64,000 nt of DNA, taken from contig JAFZYY010000006.1 in NCBI GenBank assembly GCA_017616015.1, positions 124,001 through 188,000 on the forward strand, written 5' to 3'. Shown one piece after another: positions 7,874 to 17,219 of the stretch. Every line of letters starts with the position of its first letter. The first letter of the stretch is position 1. The DNA is from Alphaproteobacteria bacterium. Its GTDB lineage: Bacteria; Pseudomonadota; Alphaproteobacteria; CAAGCB01; CAG-977. Made by a program: the position numbers and the translations under genes. The notes below the pieces were generated by a model that had not been told where the DNA came from, searched no databases, and saw only the letters and a list, made by a program, of their open reading frames with translations.

Positions 7874-9742
7874 TTAACGGCCGCCCTCTTTAAGAGCTTT
7901 TTTCGCCGCCAAAGACGGAGCTGCTTTGTCCGTTTGCTGTCCTTTGTTTTTGTTCTTGTTCATACCCAACTGTTCCGTCAGGACTTCCAGTTCGTCAACA
8001 AATCCTTTGACGACACTCAATCCTTTCTTCCAGAAATCCGACTTGGAAGCGTCCAACCCGAAAGGTTTCAGCATTTGCTGATGACGTTCTGAACCGCCTT
8101 TGGCCAGCATTTCCATATACTTCTTCGGGAAATCCTCGACTTTTCCTTCCTCGTACACTTTATACAGCGAATTGACCAGACAATCCCCGAACGCGTATCC
8201 GTACACGTAGAACGGCGTATGAACCATGTGCGGCACAGTCGCCCACATCGCGTTCGAATTTTCATCGTTCTTCACCGAAGCGCCCAAAGCTTCATTCTGC
8301 GTCTTTGTCCAAATACCGTTCAACCGTTCCGGAGACAATTCGCCTTCCTTGCGGCGCGCGGTATGAACTTCCGTTTCAAAGCGGTGGAAAGCTATCTGAC
8401 GAACGGAAGAATTGATCATTGACCCCGTTTTTTCGGCCAGCATCGCGAAACGCTGTTTCGGATCCTTTTCGTGTTTAAGCATATACTTAAACGTCATCAT
8501 TTCGCCGAAGATTGACGCCGTTTCGGCCAGCGTGATCGGCGTGTTGGATTTCAACATGCCCTGCTCGCGCGCCAAATACTGATGCACGCCGTGCCCCAAT
8601 TCATGCGCCAGCGTCATCACATCGTTCGTCGTCCCCATGAAGTTCAGCATGATATACGGGTGAGCCGACGGAACCGCGGGGTGCGAATAAGCGCCGCCTT
8701 CCTTGCCTTCCTTCGGCGCAACGTCAATCCATTTATTATCGAAAAACTTTTTGCCGATTTCCGCCATTTCCGGAGAAAATTCGTTATACGCGGCAAGAAC
8801 GATGTTTTTCGCCTCCTCCCATGTATATTTCTTTTCCGGCAGATCGGGAATAGGCGCGTTGCGGTCGGAATAATCCAACTGATCAACCCCCAGCCAATCC
8901 GCTTTCATTTTATAATAGCGATGAGAAATGTCGGCATGACTGTCCACCACGGAATCAACCAAAGCGTCAACGACTTCGTCCTCCACCTGATTTTCGATAT
9001 TGCGGGCGGAAATCGGGCGTTCATAGCCGCGCCATTCGTCTTCAATCTGTTTGTCTTTAGCCAATGTATTGGTGATCAACGCGAATGTGGACATATTTTC
9101 CTTCATCACGCGATTGATTTCGGCACAAGCTTCATGACGCGTTTCGATATTCGGATCGGACATTTTAGCCATCGCTTCCGGCTCCGTCAGTTCTTCGCCG
9201 CCGATATTAAAGCGCAGTCCCGCCATTGTTTCGTCAAACAAACGGTTCCAGGCCGTCGCGGAGCTCATGGATTTGTCGTGCAGCAATTTTTCCATGTTTT
9301 CCGGCAACATGTGATCGCGGGCGGCGCGCACGTTTTTAATCCACGGCTCATATTTCTGAGCCATCGGAGAAGTCATCTTTTCGGCCAGCTGTTCATCTGT
9401 CAGGCCATTTAATTCCAATTCAAAGAACAGCATTTTCCCGGCAACGTCATTCGCTTTTTCCTGCACGTTCTGATAGAACGTTGAAATTTCCGGATCATTC
9501 ATGTTTGTCGAATGCATCATGTAAGAATAAGCGTCCAAACGCCCCAGCGTTTCGCTTAATTTTTCATATTCTTCTATTGACTTGCCGAATTCGTCGGGAG
9601 AAGCGCCGGCCAGCTTGCCTTTATAATGAGTTTCGAAACGCATGGCGCCGGCGGAAACGGCCGCCATATCCTTCTTCAGCTCAGGAGAATCCATTCCCGG
9701 ATACAAATCATTCAAATTCCACTTCGGCATTTCTTCAGACAT
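7874..9742 (-). CDS. pepF: Oligoendopeptidase F, M3 family zinc metallopeptidase
   Basis: Cytosolic M3B peptidase that cleaves short peptides. The 622 residues are normal for the family. The zinc site HELGHGVHQ (HExxH) is near residues 387-395, with the downstream glutamate region ETASIFGEMM. The N-terminal oligoF domain (MPKWNLNDLYPGMDSPEL) is typical. The C-terminal tail is Lys/Asn/Gln-rich. AAAGGAG precedes the ATG on the minus strand. It appears to be a single-gene unit facing the pilus operon. Confidence 0.93.
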   Translation of the reverse strand: MSEEMPKWNLNDLYPGMDSPELKKDMAAVSAGAMRFETHYKGKLAGASPDEFGKSIEEYEKLSETLGRLDAYSYMMHSTNMNDPEISTFYQNVQEKANDVAGKMLFFELELNGLTDEQLAEKMTSPMAQKYEPWIKNVRAARDHMLPENMEKLLHDKSMSSATAWNRLFDETMAGLRFNIGGEELTEPEAMAKMSDPNIETRHEACAEINRVMKENMSTFALITNTLAKDKQIEDEWRGYERPISARNIENQVEDEVVDALVDSVVDSHADISHRYYKMKADWLGVDQLDYSDRNAPIPDLPEKKYTWEEAKNIVLAAYNEFSPEMAEIGKKFFDNKWIDVAPKEGKEGGAYSHPAVPSAHPYIMLNFMGTTNDVMTLAHELGHGVHQYLAREQGMLKSNTPITLAETASIFGEMMTFKYMLKHEKDPKQRFAMLAEKTGSMINSSVRQIAFHRFETEVHTARRKEGELSPERLNGIWTKTQNEALGASVKNDENSNAMWATVPHMVHTPFYVYGYAFGDCLVNSLYKVYEEGKVEDFPKKYMEMLAKGGSERHQQMLKPFGLDASKSDFWKKGLSVVKGFVDELEVLTEQLGMNKNKNKGQQTDKAAPSLAAKKALKEGGR

Positions 9743-9843
9743 AGCCCGCTCCTTTTTTTATGAAACTCTTTTTAAATTTTGTCCAAAATCCTTACGACTG
9801 TCAATCGTTTTTAGAAAAAAAACTATTGATTTCCACCTTTTTT

Positions 9844-11025
9844 CTAGCGATATGAAGCTTTGAAAATATCCATATTTTCCTGCAAAGACAGCGTATAACG
9901 ATCCATCGCGAACAGATTGCTCATTGTTTTATGGGCGTTTCTGGCCAATGCTTCCATTTCATCGTCCCGTATGCCGTAATCGGACATTTTCAAACCGTCC
10001 ACGCCGCACTTCTTTTTGAGCTTCTGCAAAGCGCGGACGAACGTGTACGGCTTTTCCTCTTCCGGTAAACCGTCTGTCGTTTCGCCCATCATATGCGCCA
10101 TTTTGATGAAACGATCCGGCACATACTTCGCGAAAAACGAGAAGTAAGCTTCCGAAATCATCAGCATTCCCGCACCGTGCGGCAATTCGGGGTGAAAAGC
10201 GCTCATCGCGTGTTCCATTGAATGTTCGGAAGTGCAGCTGGACGTCACCTGAACCATACCGGACAGCAATCCGGCCAACGCAATGTTTGTTCTGGCTTCT
10301 ATATCCGAACCGTCATGAACCGCTTGCGGCAGGTTTTTTGAAATCAAACGAATCACCTGCAAAGAAAACGCTTCGCTGATCGGCGTCGCGCTTTTAGCGA
10401 TAAAGCCTTCCGCCGCATGGAAAAAAGCGTCGAATCCCTGAACCGCCGTTAAAAAAGAAGGGACGGTCAGCACCAATTCGGGGTCAACGATTGACAGCGT
10501 CGGAAAAGTCGACGGCACGCCGAACCCGATTTTTTCATGCAGATTTTCTTCCGTCACGTCCAGCCACGGATTGACCTCCGTTCCCGATCCCGAAGTCGTT
10601 ATAACGGCGATAATCGGCAACGCATGATTTTTAACAGCCTTTCCTTTGCCGGATCCGGTCACGATATAATCCCATAAATCGCCCGGATTGCGCGCCATCA
10701 AAGCGGCGCCTTTTGCCGCATCGATCGCGCTGGAACCGCCGACACCGATAACAAAATCACAGAAGTTGTCACGCGCGATCTGCGCCGCTTCCATAACGGA
10801 AGCTTTGGACGGATTAGAGCGCACTTTATCAAAGATCAAATATTCGATTCCCTGATGTTTCAGAGCCGCTAACACGCGATCCAAACAGCCGCTTTTCTTT
10901 ACTGTCGTACCGTCAGATATGACAACCAAAGCGAACTTCCCCGGCAACGGCTCGCGTTTTAATTCATCAAGTCTTCCCGCGCCGAACAACACTTTTGTCG
11001 GAATCGAAAAATTAAAATCAAGCAT
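9844..11025 (-). CDS. Iron-containing alcohol dehydrogenase (class IV)
   Basis: NAD(P)H-dependent Fe-ADH that interconverts alcohols and aldehydes, likely in fermentative redox balancing. It has 393 residues. Nucleotide-binding text GVGGSSAIDAAKGAA lies near residues 95-110, and the SGSGTEVNPW region follows it. The metal-binding C-terminal half has ligand histidines in SMEHAMSAFHPELPHGAG. A GAGGAGG ribosome site precedes the ATG. The precise substrate (butanol, propanediol, lactaldehyde) cannot be read from sequence. Confidence 0.9.
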   Translation of the reverse strand: MLDFNFSIPTKVLFGAGRLDELKREPLPGKFALVVISDGTTVKKSGCLDRVLAALKHQGIEYLIFDKVRSNPSKASVMEAAQIARDNFCDFVIGVGGSSAIDAAKGAALMARNPGDLWDYIVTGSGKGKAVKNHALPIIAVITTSGSGTEVNPWLDVTEENLHEKIGFGVPSTFPTLSIVDPELVLTVPSFLTAVQGFDAFFHAAEGFIAKSATPISEAFSLQVIRLISKNLPQAVHDGSDIEARTNIALAGLLSGMVQVTSSCTSEHSMEHAMSAFHPELPHGAGMLMISEAYFSFFAKYVPDRFIKMAHMMGETTDGLPEEEKPYTFVRALQKLKKKCGVDGLKMSDYGIRDDEMEALARNAHKTMSNLFAMDRYTLSLQENMDIFKASYR

Positions 11026-11090
11026 AGACGCCTCCTCTTTTTCAGGACGTTTCTTTTATACTTTTTTTCGCGATTAAAGGGAAATAAAAA

Positions 11091-12002
11091 TCAGCGTGTC
11101 GGCCGCAAAAATTCGAACGGAACGGATCCTTCCCGCTTTTCAGAGAATTCCTCCGGACTTTCGGCCGGCGCATCGGGAATATTGTCCTCGGGTTCCGGCG
11201 GCCGCTGTTCTTCTTCGGCAACGGCGGGCTGTTCGTCAAAAAAGACGGGAGCCTCTTCCGGTTCGGAGGGAACGGGCTGTTCGAAAACCGTCTGAGGCCG
11301 ATCGATTTCCCGACAGGCATCAACGAAATGAACGTATACGCGCCCCAAAGAGCCTTCTTCAAAAATTTTGGTCAGATAATGCTCAAAATCGTGACGTTCC
11401 AGCATCGTGAACATCTGCTCGAAACGGTAGCAGAAAGAACGGACGGCGTTCGACAGGATTTCATCGCGTTTCAGCTGATTTTGCAGATCGTCTTTAAATC
11501 TCGGGGAATTTTCGGCGTTTTGCAGTAAAACCTTGCAAAAAGCCCAACGGTTCCCGTCGCCGACGCGCTGCCAAACAAGCTCCGTATGCGCCGGCTGAAT
11601 CAACCCTAAACGCACGACAATATCAGACAACAAGTCATTCAATTCGTTAATAAACAAATCGGCGTTATGCAATACCAGCGCGCTGCGCGTCTGCACCTGC
11701 GTTTCCATCATCGTGCGCACCATGACTTCCGCGTGATCGGCAGACCGGCGTGTCTGCGCCAACAACAAATTAATCGTATTCCCGTGCTTGCGCAGCGTCA
11801 TCGCGTTATACAGCAATCCGACCACAATCCATAAAAAAACCACCGGCAGAAAAGCGGTCGCGGCCAGCATCGTAATTTCCGGCACAGGCAATCCTAACAA
11901 CTGAGGAAAACCGATTTTGGCATAGACATAAAACAGAACGCCGCCCAGCCATAATAAAGAAGCCGCTACGGAAACACTGAATAAAACGATTAATCCTATC
12001 AC
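11091..12002 (-). CDS. Conserved-looking inner-membrane protein, unknown function
   Basis: I do not recognise this protein. Two membrane helices (about residues 1-25 and 42-65) are followed by a mostly helical cytoplasmic domain of about 160 residues. The C-terminus is a disordered Pro/Glu-rich tail of about 80 residues ending in a basic LRPTR. The frame is open to a TTG at 12035. The GTG at 12002 is better, because AAAGGGA lies just before it and the first helix then begins at once. It is divergent from accA across a 157-base AT-rich gap, so both promoters probably lie there. Confidence 0.75.
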   Translation of the reverse strand: MIGLIVLFSVSVAASLLWLGGVLFYVYAKIGFPQLLGLPVPEITMLAATAFLPVVFLWIVVGLLYNAMTLRKHGNTINLLLAQTRRSADHAEVMVRTMMETQVQTRSALVLHNADLFINELNDLLSDIVVRLGLIQPAHTELVWQRVGDGNRWAFCKVLLQNAENSPRFKDDLQNQLKRDEILSNAVRSFCYRFEQMFTMLERHDFEHYLTKIFEEGSLGRVYVHFVDACREIDRPQTVFEQPVPSEPEEAPVFFDEQPAVAEEEQRPPEPEDNIPDAPAESPEEFSEKREGSVPFEFLRPTR

Positions 12003-12159
12003 GTTTTTATCCCTTTGAACTGTAAAGAAAATCAACGAATTTATTCTTCATTATAGTTTGATTTTATAAATTTTCTCTAAACAACGGGCATTTTTTATTC
12101 TCTTGTGATGTTAAAAGTGATAAAAGAGAAAAAATCAGAATTTAAAAGAAAGAGCCGCT

Positions 12160-13122
12160 ATGGATCAGGAACAGTATTTGGAATTTGAAAAACCTATTGC
12201 CGAACTGGAAAGCAAAATCGAAGGATTGCGCCATCTCAGCAGTGCCGAAGACGGCATCAGCATCGCTGAAGAAATCAGCCGCCTGCAAAAAAAAGTCGAA
12301 AAGCAGGTCAATCAACTGTATGCCAAACTGACGCCGTGGCAGAAAACGCAGGTAGCCCGTCACCCGAACAGACCGCATTGTCTGGATTACATCAACGGGC
12401 TGATTTCTGATTTTACGCTGTTGGCCGGCGACAGACTGTTTGCCGAAGACGCTGCGATTGTGGGCGGCATCGGACGTTTTCAGGGACATTCCGTCATGGT
12501 TATCGGACAGGAAAAAGGTCACGACATCGAAACGCGCCTGAAACACAGTTTCGGCATGGCTAAGCCGGAAGGATACCGCAAAGCGATCCGTTTAATGAAA
12601 ATGGCGGATCGGTTTGGTTTGCCAATCATTACTTTTGTTGATACCGCGGGAGCTTTTCCTGGAATAGAAGGAGAAGAGCGCGGACAGGCCGAAGCCATCG
12701 CGTCCTGCATTGATCAAAGCTTTGCCGTACGCGTTCCCATTATTTCCTGCATCATCGGCGAAGGCGGTTCCGGCGGCGCGATTGCGTTGGCGACGGCCAA
12801 TCGGTTGCTGATGCTGTCCAATTCGATTTATTCCGTTATTTCTCCGGAAGGGTGCGCCTCTATTTTATGGCGGGACGGAGCGCAGGCGCAAAAAGCGGCC
12901 GAAGCGTTGCATTTAACGGCGGACGATTTAAAAGAATACGGCGTCATTGATGAAATCGTCAAAGAACCCACAGGCGGTGCGCATCGTTCAAAAGCGGAAA
13001 CGATTGCCGCTGTCGGAAAAGCGATTTCCAAGCATCTGACTGAAATCATGAAAGCCGACCCCGACAAAATCCGCCGCGACAGAGAAGAAAAATTCTTAAA
13101 AATGACCAGAAAACAAGCTTAA
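12160..13122 (+). CDS. accA: Acetyl-CoA carboxylase carboxyltransferase subunit alpha
   Basis: Transfers the carboxyl group from carboxybiotin to acetyl-CoA, with AccD, in the first step of fatty-acid synthesis. The 320 residues are the usual length. Family text is clear: MDQEQYLEFEKPIAELESKI at the N-terminus, RPHCLDYINGL, the oxyanion-forming IIGEGGSGGAIALA, and YSVISPEGCASILWRD. The proteobacterial N-terminal helical region is intact. A membrane-protein gene follows after only 5 bases and is probably co-transcribed. Confidence 0.97.
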   Translation: MDQEQYLEFEKPIAELESKIEGLRHLSSAEDGISIAEEISRLQKKVEKQVNQLYAKLTPWQKTQVARHPNRPHCLDYINGLISDFTLLAGDRLFAEDAAIVGGIGRFQGHSVMVIGQEKGHDIETRLKHSFGMAKPEGYRKAIRLMKMADRFGLPIITFVDTAGAFPGIEGEERGQAEAIASCIDQSFAVRVPIISCIIGEGGSGGAIALATANRLLMLSNSIYSVISPEGCASILWRDGAQAQKAAEALHLTADDLKEYGVIDEIVKEPTGGAHRSKAETIAAVGKAISKHLTEIMKADPDKIRRDREEKFLKMTRKQA

Positions 13123-13127
13123 GCACC

Positions 13128-14768
13128 ATGACGGACGCAAAAGACCTTGAGGGAAGAGGCTTTGACGAACAAAAGATATTTTACAATATCTCTTTTTCTT
13201 TACTGTCGATTTTATTTTTATTATTTGTGTCCGCTTCCGTCTGTTTTGTTTTAGGGATCGGTCTTAACGGCTTCGGTATTCTTCTGTCTTTTATTTTAGG
13301 AATGGGAGCTCCCGTTTTTCTGAAAATATCCGATATAAAAGAGTTTTTGCCGAGCTTTGTAATTATTTTCGGCATTATTGCTCTTTCCCTGTATCTGGCC
13401 GAAGCCATGGCCGACGTTTCTTATGACGGACGCTGGTATCACCAAACCAACGCTCTGTTTTTGAAAAAAGGGTGGAATCCCGTCTATGTCAGAGCCGCGG
13501 ATTTTTTAAAAGAACATTGGACCGTAAAATCAATTTCCGGCCTAACGGTCATGGACAGTTATCCGAAAGCCGTTGAAATTATAGCGGCAAGCTTTTTTTA
13601 TTTAACCGACAACATCGAAACCTGCAAAGCCGTCAATCCGTTGGCTATGGCGGCTCTGTTTTTCTATTCTCTTTATATCTTCAACGCATTTTTTCCGAAT
13701 CTTCTCGGAATTCTGCGTTTTTTTCTCTCTTTTGCCGTTATTATCAACCCCGTTGTTTTGGCTCAGATGCACACCGGATATGTGGACGGGCTGATCTATG
13801 TCTGCTTTATGTTTGCCCTGCTTTCCATAATCGAATTGGAAAAAACGGATCGGCAATCCAAATCGGGGCTGTTGATTTTCATCATGAGCATAACTTTATT
13901 AAGCGGAATAAAAACGTCAAGCGGACTTTACGCGGCGGAAATCATTCTTCTCTACCTGATTTATTTAAAATGCCGCAAAAAAAACATCGAAAAACCGGGC
14001 AAAATCCTGATCGCGCTCGTAGCATTGCTATTTGTCACAAACATTAATCCCTATCTGACAAATTTATATCAGGGCAAACATTTATTTTATCCGATCATGG
14101 GAAAAGACAAAATAGACGTGATAACCCATAACGTGCCGACATATTTTTTCAATCGGTCAATGCCCTACAAATTATTCATGTCTCTTTTTACTTCCGCTAA
14201 GAATTCTTCTTTTGAACACCCTGAAACAAACACACCTATTAAAGTAAAAACGCCGTTCACCCGTTCGGACGAAGAAAAAAGAAATTTAGGATTTGCGGAT
14301 TTAAGGCTTTCCGGTTTTGGCGTGTGGTGGGGCGGAATATTGATATTGTCTTTGTTTCTGGCGCCGTTTTCGCGGAAAATTCCGGAACCGGACAGTTCTT
14401 TATATCATCTGCTCATGCTGATTTTGATTGTCAGCGTTCTGACGCACCCTCACAACTGGTGGGCCAGATACGTCCCTCAGCTTTATGCGCTTCCGATATT
14501 TATCATTTTGTTTTTTGCGCAGCGTAATTTTTCCGTATACCGTCATGCTTTTTCACTCGTTTTATTGCTTTTCATGACGATAAACTCGTTATTTACATAT
14601 ACTGAAGTTGTGGTTCGAAACGTTATTCGAACCGAGATGCAGAAAAGTTTTTATGCGTCGCCCGCTTATCAAAGAAGAAACCTTGCGCTTCTTTTGGATC
14701 CTTCGGGCGTGCCTCACGAAACCCAGACGATTCCCGCCCTCATGCTGACCGAAAAAGATGAAGAATAA
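13128..14768 (+). CDS. Polytopic membrane protein, possible GT-C type glycosyltransferase
   Basis: A 546-residue protein with about ten to twelve hydrophobic segments spread over its length. The first large extracytoplasmic loop carries acidic/aromatic text YDGRWYHQ (about residues 99-106), and a later loop carries HTGYVDG. Acidic residues in the first loop of a polytopic enzyme are typical of GT-C glycosyltransferases, which use lipid-linked sugars. This similarity is suggestive only. It lacks a strong ribosome site and lies 5 bases after accA, so translation may be coupled to it. Confidence 0.6.
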   Translation: MTDAKDLEGRGFDEQKIFYNISFSLLSILFLLFVSASVCFVLGIGLNGFGILLSFILGMGAPVFLKISDIKEFLPSFVIIFGIIALSLYLAEAMADVSYDGRWYHQTNALFLKKGWNPVYVRAADFLKEHWTVKSISGLTVMDSYPKAVEIIAASFFYLTDNIETCKAVNPLAMAALFFYSLYIFNAFFPNLLGILRFFLSFAVIINPVVLAQMHTGYVDGLIYVCFMFALLSIIELEKTDRQSKSGLLIFIMSITLLSGIKTSSGLYAAEIILLYLIYLKCRKKNIEKPGKILIALVALLFVTNINPYLTNLYQGKHLFYPIMGKDKIDVITHNVPTYFFNRSMPYKLFMSLFTSAKNSSFEHPETNTPIKVKTPFTRSDEEKRNLGFADLRLSGFGVWWGGILILSLFLAPFSRKIPEPDSSLYHLLMLILIVSVLTHPHNWWARYVPQLYALPIFIILFFAQRNFSVYRHAFSLVLLLFMTINSLFTYTEVVVRNVIRTEMQKSFYASPAYQRRNLALLLDPSGVPHETQTIPALMLTEKDEE

Positions 14769-14785
14769 GGAACGGCGGCGTTTTT

Positions 14786-15271
14786 TTAATCGCGGAAATT
14801 AACGAACTGCAACGGCTGATCAATCCCCAGCGTTTTCACAAAAGCGATCACGTCCTGCAAATCGTCGCGTTTTTTGCCGGAAACGCGCAATTCGTTGCCC
14901 TGAATGGCAACCTGTACTTTTTTCTTGGAATCCTTGATCGCTTTAGAGATCTTTTTGGCGACTTCCTGTTCGATTCCCTGCTTGACATGAACGGCCTGAC
15001 GCACCATTGCGCCGGCGGCTTTTTCTTCTTTTCCGAAATCAAGGGCGGAAACGTCAAGCTTGCGCCGCGTCACATAAGTCAGGATCAATTCGTGCATTTG
15101 TTTCAGCTTCAAAGAATCGTCAGCCAAAACGATAATATCGCCGTCTTTTAATTCAATCGAGCTTTTGGAGCCTTTAAAATCAAAGCGTTGGGAAATTTCG
15201 CGGGAAACGCCGGCAACGGCGTTGGAAATTTCAGTCATATCCGTTTTGGAAACAATATCGAAAGAAGGCAT
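14786..15271 (-). CDS. yajQ: YajQ-family nucleotide/c-di-GMP-binding protein
   Basis: The 161 residues match YajQ (DUF520): MPSFDIVSKTDMTEISNAV at the start and DGDIIVLADDSLKLKQMHEL in the middle. The ending is FVKTLGIDQPLQFVNFRD. YajQ proteins have two ferredoxin-like halves and bind RNA or nucleotides; some relatives bind c-di-GMP. The start is set at 15271 because CAGGAG lies just upstream; the 17 residues before it in the open frame do not fit the family. It follows the convergent membrane-protein gene by 17 bases. Confidence 0.93.
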   Translation of the reverse strand: MPSFDIVSKTDMTEISNAVAGVSREISQRFDFKGSKSSIELKDGDIIVLADDSLKLKQMHELILTYVTRRKLDVSALDFGKEEKAAGAMVRQAVHVKQGIEQEVAKKISKAIKDSKKKVQVAIQGNELRVSGKKRDDLQDVIAFVKTLGIDQPLQFVNFRD

Positions 15272-15344
15272 TTTTTTCTCCTGTAAAAATGTAGTTTCGA
15301 TAATTATACGCAAAAAATACAAGATCGCATTAAAATTTTCCGCA

Positions 15345-15377
15345 TAAAAAAACGACGGTTCTGAAAAAAACCGCCGT
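15345..15377 (-). terminator. Terminator of the cold-shock gene
   Basis: Read on the minus strand, AACGGCGGTT pairs with AACCGTCGTT (with a G-U pair) across a T-rich loop and is followed by seven T's. It lies directly after the csp stop codon. Confidence 0.85.
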
Positions 15378-15395
15378 TCCCTTTATTTTGTTTTA

Positions 15396-15605
15396 TCACA
15401 TGACCAGCTTCAGATTTTCCGCCGAACTTCTTCCGTCTTTTCCGGGCAAAAGATCGTACTCTATCAGCTGTCCGTCCTGCAGTCCGCGAATTCCCGCTTT
15501 CTGGACGGCCGAAATATGCACGAAAACATCTTTCGACCCGTCGGAAGGACAAATAAAACCAAAGCCTTTTACGGTATTAAACCACTTTACTGTACCAACA
15601 CTCAT
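15396..15605 (-). CDS. Cold-shock-domain protein (CspA family)
   Basis: RNA chaperone with a single cold-shock domain. The protein from MSVGTVKWFNTVKGFGFI is 69 residues, with RNP1 KGFGFI and RNP2 DVFVHISA intact. The start at 15605 has GAGAGACGAAA upstream and fits family length; the open frame begins 5 codons earlier. A 210-base gap to the divergent TerB-like gene leaves room for a regulated leader, but I see no definite cold-box. It ends at its own terminator. Confidence 0.95.
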   Translation of the reverse strand: MSVGTVKWFNTVKGFGFICPSDGSKDVFVHISAVQKAGIRGLQDGQLIEYDLLPGKDGRSSAENLKLVM

Positions 15606-15816
15606 TTTCGTCTCTCTCACAATAATTACAACCAGCCTTTTTCAAGACCGAAGCAAGATTAACATGAAAGAAAACAGGCGTCACTTTATCCATTAGTCTT
15701 GGTCAGACACAAAAAACCGTCAAAATAAAAGCTCGTTTTGCACTTTTTCCTTTTAAATTTCGTCAAAACAGGTATAACTGAATATTAAAAATACTTATTA
15801 TGGGGGGAAATTTCAA

Positions 15817-16245
15817 ATGATGGAATTTTTTGAAAACGTTGATTTAAAACAACGTATTGCCTTTTTGGGAACAATCGCACACCTGGCTCGTGTGGACGGC
15901 ACGTTCGACGGTAATGAAAAGCAGTTCTTCGTTGATTTGGCCAAGTTGTACAGCCTGTCAAAAGAAGACGCAAAGGAAGCGATCCGTCCCAGAACGGAAG
16001 AAGAAGCTTTGGCTTTGGCAAAAACAATTACGGACAAAGGATTTTCTTTGGTTCTGATCCGTGAAATGTTCTATCTGGGATACGAAGACGGCGACTTGTC
16101 GGATTCCGAAATTCTGTTTATTTCAAAAGTCGGTATGGCTCTGAATATTCCTTTGGAAAAAATGGAACAAATCAGTAACTGGGTTATCAGAGGCATCGAA
16201 TGGGAAGAAGAAGGCGCTGAAATCTTTTCCGATTATCAGTCCTGA
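15817..16245 (+). CDS. TerB-like helical protein
   Basis: A 142-residue soluble, all-helical acidic protein. The text IAHLARVDGTFDGNEKQFF resembles the acidic motif of TerB/DjlA N-terminal domains, and DGDLSDSEILF is a second acidic copy near residue 90. TerB-like domains occur in stress and membrane-associated systems, and the exact role here is unknown. GGGGGGAAA precedes the start; an adjacent in-frame ATG at 15820 is equally possible. Confidence 0.7.
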   Translation: MMEFFENVDLKQRIAFLGTIAHLARVDGTFDGNEKQFFVDLAKLYSLSKEDAKEAIRPRTEEEALALAKTITDKGFSLVLIREMFYLGYEDGDLSDSEILFISKVGMALNIPLEKMEQISNWVIRGIEWEEEGAEIFSDYQS

Positions 16246-16341
16246 TGACGTGACCGGACGGGTACACTCTCTTTAGTGAAGTTGTGTTCGGGCAAAAAAG
16301 GGCGTATAACGCTTTCCGGTCTATTTTTAACGGAGTTATGT

Positions 16342-16569
16342 ATGGCAAAAGAAGAACTATTGGAATTCAGCGGTACGGTTATTGAAAAGCTGCCGAACGC
16401 CATGTTTCGGGTCAAATTGGAAAACGACCACGAAATTCTGGCGCACACTGCCGGTAAAATGCGGAAATTCCGCATTCGCGTCATGGTCGGAGACAAGGTT
16501 GACATCGAAATGACCCCCTATGATCTGACAAAAGGACGCATTACTTTCAGACATAAAACGCCGGCATAG
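16342..16569 (+). CDS. infA: Translation initiation factor IF-1
   Basis: Essential S1/OB-fold factor that binds the A site of the 30S subunit during initiation. The protein from [20 protein letters not shown] is 75 residues, ends in KGRITFRH plus four residues, and contains the [17 protein letters not shown] core. The open frame extends 22 codons further upstream but the family start and CGGAG at about 16330 support 16342. In many alphaproteobacteria infA lies near maf; here an unknown gene follows. Confidence 0.97.
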   Translation: MAKEELLEFSGTVIEKLPNAMFRVKLENDHEILAHTAGKMRKFRIRVMVGDKVDIEMTPYDLTKGRITFRHKTPA

Positions 16570-16617
16570 CTCCAAATTTTTTCTCAGCCTATTACTCTTC
16601 AACTCAAGAGGGAATGC

Positions 16618-17208
16618 ATGACACGAGAATTAAGTAACGAAGAAAAAAACAAATTGGCGGAACGGATCGCTCAATCGGTTAAACGAGCCCCCTTTCGCGC
16701 CGGCCGGTTCAGTTTGGAACGGATTCCCTTGCCTTTTTACAAAGATGCTTACGCCGTCCATATTAAATGCTTTACTACGCGTCCGATGATCACAAAAAAA
16801 TACATATGCGATGACGAACGTGTTTTTGAAACGGACGGCGAAAAAGAAACGTTGTTAAAAATCAACAAGGCGTTGTCTTTAAAGTTGGATTCCGAAAACG
16901 TTGTGGCATACACGGCTTTCTATTTCAGAAAAGTCGCCATAGACGATCATTTCGCCACATTGGCTTTAACGCCGGACGATATTATTGACGATAATTTTAA
17001 CGAAGAGCTGCAGGAAACATTAGAAACTCTGGTTACGGCACCGCAAGTCCGCGAAACCGAAGACGGATTCATCGTATCCGGCTTTGTATTGTTGGAAGAT
17101 ACGTTGTTTAAAGCCGATTTAAAAGTTGAAAAAAATGGTAGCGTTTCCATTGATAAAGAAGAAATTGTTTACGAAAACCTGCCCATTAATCGCATTATGC
17201 TTAGATAA
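16618..17208 (+). CDS. Unknown 196-residue protein
   Basis: Not recognised. A soluble mixed alpha/beta protein, basic at the N-terminus and acidic in the C-terminal half, with no signal peptide or membrane segment. AAGAGGGAATGC lies before the ATG. It is followed after 11 bases by the putative metallopeptidase gene, with which it is probably co-transcribed, so the two may work together. Confidence 0.7.
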   Translation: MTRELSNEEKNKLAERIAQSVKRAPFRAGRFSLERIPLPFYKDAYAVHIKCFTTRPMITKKYICDDERVFETDGEKETLLKINKALSLKLDSENVVAYTAFYFRKVAIDDHFATLALTPDDIIDDNFNEELQETLETLVTAPQVRETEDGFIVSGFVLLEDTLFKADLKVEKNGSVSIDKEEIVYENLPINRIMLR

Positions 17209-17219
17209 AGAGGTGTTTT

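Noticed and set aside
8582-9412. 276-codon plus-strand frame opposite pepF
   Set aside because: His/Arg/Phe-rich shadow of pepF without ribosome site.
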